Below are positions 58,124 through 64,000 of a stretch of DNA of 64,000 nucleotides, in pieces. Source of the DNA: an uncultured Lachnoclostridium sp. (GTDB taxonomy: Bacteria; Bacillota; Clostridia; Lachnospirales; Lachnospiraceae); NCBI GenBank assembly GCA_946415315.1, contig CAMKRZ010000001.1, positions 124,001-188,000 on the forward strand, read 5' to 3'. Numbering within the stretch: the first letter of the stretch is position 1; every line of letters begins with the position of its first letter. The translations under genes were made by a program, and so were the position numbers. The notes under the pieces were generated by a model, which had not been told where the DNA came from, did no database searches, and worked only from the letters and a program-made list of their open reading frames with translations.

Positions 58124-58825
58124 ATGGCTGACGCAAATGAGAAGAACATGATTTTCGAGGAGGATACCCGCACGGGTAAGCCGCGTTACACGGAGGAGAG
58201 CGTGGACACGCTGTGCGACGCCAAATACGTGCGGCTTTATGACCTTCGGTATGCGGAGGGCAGGCATTACTGCGATGCTTCCCGCAGGGTGAAGAGCGAA
58301 CTCGTGGCGCTGAAATCGGACGAGGAGTTCCGGACCATGATGCCGGATGCCGTGACGATCGCGGTGGTTGTCATTTTGCCGGGCGAGACGCCGAAACTGC
58401 TGCTCAACTATGAGTTCCGCTATCCGATCGGACAGTATCTTCTGAGCCCGATCGCCGGTCTGATCGACCCGGAGGACCGCGACCGTGAGAATCCGTTGGT
58501 TGAGGCAGCCATCCGCGAGATCCATGAGGAGTGCGGCCTCGTTGTCAAGCCGACGGACAAGGTTACAGTGCTCAATCCGTGCGCGCTTTCCTCGCCGGGA
58601 ATGACCGATGAGAGCAACGCTTTCCTGTGCGCGGAGATCACACTTGACAATACCGAGGATGTTCGTCAGGACGGAGCGGTGGGAACGGAGCTTTTCGCAG
58701 GATTCGAACTGGTCGACGTTGCGGAGGCGGAGCGTCTCTTCCAAAGCGGACGCGATCGCTACGGCAATTTCTTCTCGCTTGCGACCTGGGCTGTGCTTGG
58801 CTATTTCATCAGAGAGTATCGATGA
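58124..58825 (+). CDS. Nudix hydrolase
   Basis: 'LLSPIAGLIDPEDRDRENPLVEAAIREIHEECGLVV'. Confidence 0.85.
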   Translation: MADANEKNMIFEEDTRTGKPRYTEESVDTLCDAKYVRLYDLRYAEGRHYCDASRRVKSELVALKSDEEFRTMMPDAVTIAVVVILPGETPKLLLNYEFRYPIGQYLLSPIAGLIDPEDRDRENPLVEAAIREIHEECGLVVKPTDKVTVLNPCALSSPGMTDESNAFLCAEITLDNTEDVRQDGAVGTELFAGFELVDVAEAERLFQSGRDRYGNFFSLATWAVLGYFIREYR

Positions 58826-58846
58826 ACATTTGACGGAGGAAAAAGG

Positions 58847-60976
58847 ATGAAGGCGATCAACGGACGCGACTGCAGGCTCACTGACGGACTGTTTCTGGAG
58901 CGTGAGCGTCGCAATCGCGAATACCTTATGGAGCTCACGGACGCGGGGCTTCTGCAGAACTACTATCAGGAAGCCGGCCTTGCGCAGAATTTCGGCGCAA
59001 AGGCGATGCCGCACCACGGGTGGGAGGACCCGTCCTGTCAGCTGCGAGGCCATTTTCTGGGTCATTTTCTGAGCGCGTGCGCGATGCGCGAGTGGGCGGA
59101 GGGTGACGCGGAACTGAAGGCGAAAGCCGATACGATCGTGCACGAGCTGGCGCGCTGCCAGTCGGAAAACGGCGGGCAGTGGGCCGCATCGATCCCTGAG
59201 AAGTATTTCACTTGGATCGCGCGCGGCAAACAGGTCTGGGCGCCGCACTACACGGTACACAAGACGTTCATGGGGCTTGTGGATCTGTACCGCCTGACGG
59301 GAAACCGCGAGGCGCTTGAGGTGGCGGATCATTTTGCGGACTGGTTCCTTGCGTACACGGACGGGCGTTCGCGCGAGGAGATGGACGATATCCTTGATTT
59401 TGAGACCGGCGGAATGCTGGAAATCTGGGCGGACCTTCTGGAGGCGACCGGTGACGAAAAGTACCGCACGCTCATCGGGCGTTACTATCGCGGGAGGCTT
59501 TTCGATCCGATGCTGGCCGGTGTCGACGTGCTCACAAACATGCATGCGAACACGACCATACCCGAGGTGCTCGGATGTGCCCGCGTGTATGAGGTGACGG
59601 GCGAGGAGAAATACCGCGACATCGCGCTGGCATACTGGAAACAGGCGGTGAAAAGCCGGCCTGCGTTTGCCACCGGCGGGCAGACGCTCGGCGAGATCTG
59701 GACTCCGGCGATCACCGAGGAGGACATGAAAGCCGGTCGGGGACTTACGAAACTGTCGTGGCCGCAGGAGATCGTTCCGGGAAGAAGAGCCGTTCCCGGC
59801 TTCTCGCTGGAAGCACGTCTCGGCGACCGCAATCAGGAACACTGCACGGTATATAACATGATGCGGCTGGCGGATTTTGTGTTCCGTCAGACCGGAGACA
59901 AGGCATGTCTTGACTATATTGAGCGGAACCTGTACAACGGGATCCTTGCCCAGGGGCACTACCGCGGAGGCCATCTGGACGGTGACAAGGCACCCGGCGA
60001 GGGATTGATCACCTATTACCTGCCGCTTCGCGCCGGGGCACGCAAGAACTGGGCAAGCAAGTTCGATGATTTCTTCTGCTGCCACGGCACGCTTGTGCAG
60101 GCAAATGCGGTGCACAACCGTTACCTCTGGTATGCGGACGATGACCGTCTGTACACGGGCGTCTACGCGGAATCGAATGTGCGGTTCGAAGTCGGCGGAA
60201 CGACTGTCACGGTGGAGGAGCGCCGCGATCCGTTAAGCGGAAGCATTCAGGCGGCGGGTGATGCGGCTTCCAGTCAGGCACTGTCCGAGGAGGCGCGCAG
60301 GTTTGCGCATCACCCGGATCTTCGGATGTATACCTTCACGGTTCGCACGGAAAATCCGGCGGAGTTTACGCTGTGCCTCCGTGTTCCGGTTTGGGCGCGC
60401 GGCACGGTGCAGGCCGTGTTGATCGGTGCGGACGGTCACGCCGAACCGGCGGGATCTGCGGTTGTCGAACGGAACATGTTGTTTGCCGCAGACCGGTATC
60501 GGCCGGTCGGAGATGACGGACAATGGGACGGTGTGAAAACCCGATCGAACACCGGCGCAGTCCGCGGCGCAGCGGTGGAAGCGTCGGCAAATGCCTCGCA
60601 GGAAGACTTTATCACCATCCGCCGCGTCTGGAAGGACGGCGACCGGGTAAATCTTATGATCCCGCTCGCGGTGTATACGATCCATCTGGATGGTACGACA
60701 CAGATGGTTGCATTTGGCTACGGGCCGTGCGTGCTTGCCGGGCTGAGCGCGGAGGAGCGTGCGCTGAGTCTGGACAGAGGAACGCCCGCAGAGGAACTGC
60801 TGACGCACGACAACGAGCGCGAATGGGGAAGCTGGAACGATTCGTTCAAGACTCGCTGGCAGGAGAGAGGCATACGGTTTGTGCCGCTGTATCAGATCGG
60901 GTACGAACGATACCAGGTTTATTTTCCGCTGATTGAGAAAACGCCGGAGTATTTGCGGACACCGCGAAATCTCTGA
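58847..60976 (+). CDS. GH127-family (DUF1680) beta-L-arabinofuranosidase-like glycoside hydrolase
   Basis: 'LRGHFLGHFLSACAM', 'APHYTVHKTFMGLVDLYRLTGN', 'QEHCTVYNMMRLADFVFRQTGDKACLDYIERNLYNGILAQ', 'FFCCHGTLVQANA'. Confidence 0.9.
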   Translation: MKAINGRDCRLTDGLFLERERRNREYLMELTDAGLLQNYYQEAGLAQNFGAKAMPHHGWEDPSCQLRGHFLGHFLSACAMREWAEGDAELKAKADTIVHELARCQSENGGQWAASIPEKYFTWIARGKQVWAPHYTVHKTFMGLVDLYRLTGNREALEVADHFADWFLAYTDGRSREEMDDILDFETGGMLEIWADLLEATGDEKYRTLIGRYYRGRLFDPMLAGVDVLTNMHANTTIPEVLGCARVYEVTGEEKYRDIALAYWKQAVKSRPAFATGGQTLGEIWTPAITEEDMKAGRGLTKLSWPQEIVPGRRAVPGFSLEARLGDRNQEHCTVYNMMRLADFVFRQTGDKACLDYIERNLYNGILAQGHYRGGHLDGDKAPGEGLITYYLPLRAGARKNWASKFDDFFCCHGTLVQANAVHNRYLWYADDDRLYTGVYAESNVRFEVGGTTVTVEERRDPLSGSIQAAGDAASSQALSEEARRFAHHPDLRMYTFTVRTENPAEFTLCLRVPVWARGTVQAVLIGADGHAEPAGSAVVERNMLFAADRYRPVGDDGQWDGVKTRSNTGAVRGAAVEASANASQEDFITIRRVWKDGDRVNLMIPLAVYTIHLDGTTQMVAFGYGPCVLAGLSAEERALSLDRGTPAEELLTHDNEREWGSWNDSFKTRWQERGIRFVPLYQIGYERYQVYFPLIEKTPEYLRTPRNL

Positions 60977-61028
60977 GTTCTTCGTCAATCCGCACGAAAC
61001 GGATGATTACAATTCGGCGTTTTGACCA

Positions 61029-61057
61029 TTGACATTTTCCTCGAAAAATGCTATATT
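61029..61057 (+). promoter_or_regulatory. Sigma-A promoter upstream of the 61120 gene
   Basis: TTGACA (61029-61034), 17-bp spacer, TATATT (61052-61057). Confidence 0.75.
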
Positions 61058-61119
61058 TTGTGGTAAGTAGTATTTACCAACAGAATGCGGTGATTCGTAA
61101 CCGGGAGAGGAGAGTGTAT

Positions 61120-61632
61120 ATGATGTATAACGATGAGCCGATCATTATCAAAGATGTTCATGTCCCCAGGCGTGAATACACCGGCACACTCGGCGTGCCG
61201 CTGACGATTGCCGGCCTTGCTGGAATCGTAATTTCCGTCTTTCTGCCGTATGTGACGACGAAGCTTTCGACAGATGCTGCGAACCGGCACACCTTCACTT
61301 CATGGGAAGTGACGGAAGTGTCGGACATCGGATTTTTAACCAAATACTTCTTCCTTGTATTCTCGCTTCTCGCGGTGGCAGCCGTGTGGAAGCAAAGCGG
61401 AAAACTGCTTGTAGCGTGCTGTGTGTACTGGATCCTGAACTTCTTCTTCTGCGTGACGAATGCGCGGGGATCGGAAGCGTTGTTTGCCAGTTCACATTCC
61501 GCGGTCACGGAGACAAGCGGGGTGTTTGAGTACTCGATGGGAATCGGGTTTTATGTCTACATATTGGCGGTTGTCGTATTTGTCGCGGGAACGGTGCTGT
61601 ACTGTCAGGAGGAGCAGCGGGGTTCCAAATAA
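61120..61632 (+). CDS. Multi-pass membrane protein of unknown function
   Basis: Hydrophobic segments 'PLTIAGLAGIVISVFLPYV', 'YFFLVFSLLAVAAVW', 'LLVACCVYWILNFFFCV', 'GIGFYVYILAVVVFVAGTVLY'. RBS 'gggagaggag'. Confidence 0.7.
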   Translation: MMYNDEPIIIKDVHVPRREYTGTLGVPLTIAGLAGIVISVFLPYVTTKLSTDAANRHTFTSWEVTEVSDIGFLTKYFFLVFSLLAVAAVWKQSGKLLVACCVYWILNFFFCVTNARGSEALFASSHSAVTETSGVFEYSMGIGFYVYILAVVVFVAGTVLYCQEEQRGSK

Positions 61633-61663
61633 GCACGACGTAAAATGCAAATCAGATCAAAAC

Positions 61664-61700
61664 GGGCCGGCTGAGTTTTCTCAGTCGGCCCTGCTTTTTT
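61664..61700. terminator. Terminator between convergent genes
   Basis: GGGCCGGCTGAG-tttt-CTCAGTCGGCCC then tgcTTTTTT. Confidence 0.85.
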
Positions 61701-61760
61701 ATCCGGTTGTTACATGAGGCATGCGTACTTCGGATGACTCTCATCAGATGTCCTCGTACC

Positions 61761-63683
61761 TCAGCGCATATCCGCCTTCATCAGGCGCTTGTTGTCGTAC
61801 ATTCTGGTGTCCGCTCTACGGAAAATCGCACTGAAGTCGTCGCCGACATGCTCGAAGCAGTCCGCCATGCCGGAAGCTACGGAGATGCGGTCGATCGGAG
61901 AGATCGAGGTGTCGTTGCGGAGATCTTCCATGCGGTTCCGCATTGCCTGCAGATACTCGAAACGGTGCTGGTAGTCGTCGTGCACCGCGATCGCCACAAA
62001 CTCGTCACCGCCGATGCGGAATACCGGGCTGTGCTTAAAGGTGTTACAGATCAGCTTGCAGCATTTCTTGATATACTCATCACCGGCTTCGTGCCCGAGC
62101 GCGTCGTTGACCGGCTTGAGGTTGTTGATGTCAAAGCAGACGACCGCGAACGGCTCGAAGTCCCCGCTGAGCATCTGCATTTCCGTCTTCTTGATATAGC
62201 GGTCGTATGCGGTACGGTTCTTAACGAACGTGAGCGAGTCCTTCTCCATCAGCATGGAAAGCTTGGTGTTGAGTGCGGTCAGCTGCATGTTGCGGCGGTA
62301 GGAGACGAGCGCGCGGGTGAAACGGCTCTCACACATGTGGAAGTATCTGCTCGGCAGCCAGTTGATACAGTCTGTGAGAACGATGTATCCGCACACGTAG
62401 CTCTCATAGTAGGTCGGAACGAAGAAGTAAATGTGATTCGGACCTTCCGGCGCGGAGTCCGGGAACAGCTGCGATGTCGGAATGACGCCTGCTTCGATCG
62501 CCTTGCCGTCGCGCTTCGCGACAAATGTGTCCATGACATCCGCGTAACGGTACTGCGGGTAGGTCTCAATATCCGAGAGCGAGAAATCAACGATGTGAGG
62601 GTCAAGCATGATGTAGAAGGTGTTGCCTTCCGGCGCCATGAGACCCGGCTGACAGAAGAGCTTTCTCAGTTTTTCCTTGAGATCCTCGTAATCCACCGAT
62701 TGGATGATCTCTTTCTCCATCGCGTGGAAGCGGCCCTCGACAATGTCCGTCATCATGTAGTTGCGAGGGACGCTGCGAACCACGGATCGGCGTCTGACAT
62801 CGTCGTTGCGGCAGTTGCATCCGCAGCTCTCGCCGGGATGGAACTCACAGTCAACAAGCATCTCCTCATCGGTTTGCTCACCGCGGAAAATGCGCTGCAG
62901 AAGTTCAACCGAGTATTCGGCTACGATTTCGTAGCGCTGATCGACGGAAGCGATGGAAGGATAGAAATTCTGACCTTCCTCCATGAAATCAAAACCGGTC
63001 ACGATCGCGCTGTCAACCGGCAGACCGTTGTCCGTGAGAGTGTAGCTGATAGTCTCTGCGATCAGGTCGTTCGCGCATACGAACGCATCGGGAAGTTTAT
63101 CGCCGCGGCGGATCCGGGCACCGAACTCGAACATGACCGTTCCGACTTCCCAGTTGGTATAGAAAATGTTGGATTCGTTGAAGGGAATGCCATGGGCGCT
63201 CATGGAATCGCGCAGCGCGATCAGACGGTTGTTGGAGTCTTCATTTTCCCGGGGACCCGCAAGGAACATGATATCGCGGGCGTTGTGCTCCTCAATCAGG
63301 TGGTCGCACAGCTGTCGCATGCCGGAGTAGTTGTTGATCCCGACATAGTAAAAACCGGGGTGATGCATGCCGATGCCGAGCACCGGGATTCCGGACTGCT
63401 CCAGCTTGATGATCAGTTGGTTAATGATATCCGTAAAATTCAGACCCGGCGTGAACATGATCGCCGCGTCGAACGTTCGAAGGTCCGGCAGGTCGAAAAT
63501 GGTAGCCATGCTTTTGATCTCGGTATCCGTCATCGAATACGCCGCATGGCAAAGAAATACATAGTAATCAATCGTGCAATCCGGAGTGCATTTGGACAAG
63601 CCTGTCAGATAACGACTGAGATTTTCCGAATTCCAGCCGTTTGCGAAAACAGCCACATTCTTTTTCACTTTCGTTTCACCCAT
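61761..63683 (-). CDS. Periplasmic-binding/LacI-like sensor domain fused to GGDEF diguanylate cyclase
   Basis: N-terminal 'VAVFANGWNSENLSRYLTGL...DAFVCANDLIAETISYTLTDNGLPVDSAIVTGFD'; C-terminal 'DSLTFVKNRTAYDRYIKK...FDINNLKPVNDALGHEAGDEYIKKCCKLI...VFRIGGDEFVAI'. Confidence 0.9.
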   Translation of the reverse strand: MGETKVKKNVAVFANGWNSENLSRYLTGLSKCTPDCTIDYYVFLCHAAYSMTDTEIKSMATIFDLPDLRTFDAAIMFTPGLNFTDIINQLIIKLEQSGIPVLGIGMHHPGFYYVGINNYSGMRQLCDHLIEEHNARDIMFLAGPRENEDSNNRLIALRDSMSAHGIPFNESNIFYTNWEVGTVMFEFGARIRRGDKLPDAFVCANDLIAETISYTLTDNGLPVDSAIVTGFDFMEEGQNFYPSIASVDQRYEIVAEYSVELLQRIFRGEQTDEEMLVDCEFHPGESCGCNCRNDDVRRRSVVRSVPRNYMMTDIVEGRFHAMEKEIIQSVDYEDLKEKLRKLFCQPGLMAPEGNTFYIMLDPHIVDFSLSDIETYPQYRYADVMDTFVAKRDGKAIEAGVIPTSQLFPDSAPEGPNHIYFFVPTYYESYVCGYIVLTDCINWLPSRYFHMCESRFTRALVSYRRNMQLTALNTKLSMLMEKDSLTFVKNRTAYDRYIKKTEMQMLSGDFEPFAVVCFDINNLKPVNDALGHEAGDEYIKKCCKLICNTFKHSPVFRIGGDEFVAIAVHDDYQHRFEYLQAMRNRMEDLRNDTSISPIDRISVASGMADCFEHVGDDFSAIFRRADTRMYDNKRLMKADMR

Positions 63684-63961
63684 GACAACTACCTCCTTCC
63701 ACATTTTTAATTATACGTCCTGTCGCTGAAAAATGCCACAAGTAGAACGAAAAATTCACACTTGCCTGCCGATTTGACAACACGAAACCGCGCTCGGCGG
63801 AAAAATGCCGTGAAAACTGACATAATTGTCGGCATTTAATACATTTCCGCGAAAAAGCAGAATGCACCTTTACTTTTGGGAGACAAGGTTTTTCCCGGAT
63901 GGAAGGATCGCGAAGGAGGAAATTAGCCGGCAGGATAATTCTTCGGGTTTCGTCGGTGTAC

Positions 63962-63990
63962 TTGCCACATGTGCGGGAATATGGTACAAT
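63962..63990 (+). promoter_or_regulatory. Promoter for a gene beyond the window edge
   Basis: TTGCCA (63962-63967), 17-bp spacer, TACAAT (63985-63990). Confidence 0.5.
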
Positions 63991-64000
63991 ATTCAAAGTT

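Noticed and set aside
58091-60115. Very long antisense ORFs (e.g. 58091-60115, 43756-45786, 61707-63710, 11841-13562, 26700-28409, 48372-49784)
   Set aside because: They lie opposite well-supported CDSs. They lack recognisable domains and are rich in Arg/His/Val/Leu. They are explained by scarcity of TTA/CTA/TCA codons on the sense strand.
1-64000. CRISPR arrays, tRNA/rRNA genes, prophage or intact insertion sequences
   Set aside because: None recognised. The direct repeats present are coding repeats without spacer-like variation, and no transposase, integrase or phage structural motifs were seen.

Overview
64-kb chromosomal window, moderately GC-rich, that looks like a Lachnospiraceae-type Clostridia (Bacillota) genome. 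The taxon is an inference from gene content, sigma-A-like promoters and strong Shine-Dalgarno sites. No tRNA, rRNA, CRISPR array or intact transposase was recognised. Contents in order: two Ig-like repeat surface proteins (one with LRRs; one with transglutaminase-like and BspA-like LRR regions); an OmpR/HK pair; a Gly/Asn-rich secreted lipoprotein; a 5'-nucleotidase-like lipoprotein; an esterase with a two-operator promoter; a propeller/HD-GYP gene broken by one in-frame TAA; a second hydrolase; a YccF protein; a heterodimeric ABC exporter; two paralogous unknown lipoproteins; a GH36 enzyme; a MerR regulator with a textbook 19-bp-spacer operator; a MacB/FtsX-type ABC pair; a six-gene cluster (36189-45669) of paired membrane-anchored McrB/MoxR-like AAA+ ATPases, a DUF2357/McrC-like coiled-coil protein, and two YDG/MBG-type surface proteins, one with a transglutaminase core; a CBS protein; rpoD; type IIA topoisomerase subunits; a large repetitive surface protein; two Nudix hydrolases; GH127; and a LacI-like-sensor/GGDEF protein. 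The best candidates for something undescribed are (1) the AAA+/McrC-like/transglutaminase cluster, (2) a strongly over-represented, strand-balanced octamer GGAAAATG (about 35 hits counted by eye), (3) the single-codon interruption of the HD-GYP gene, and (4) an orphan three-hairpin element inside the AAA+ cluster that resembles an IS200/IS605 right end or omega-RNA scaffold. All family assignments are from reading translations; no searches were run.
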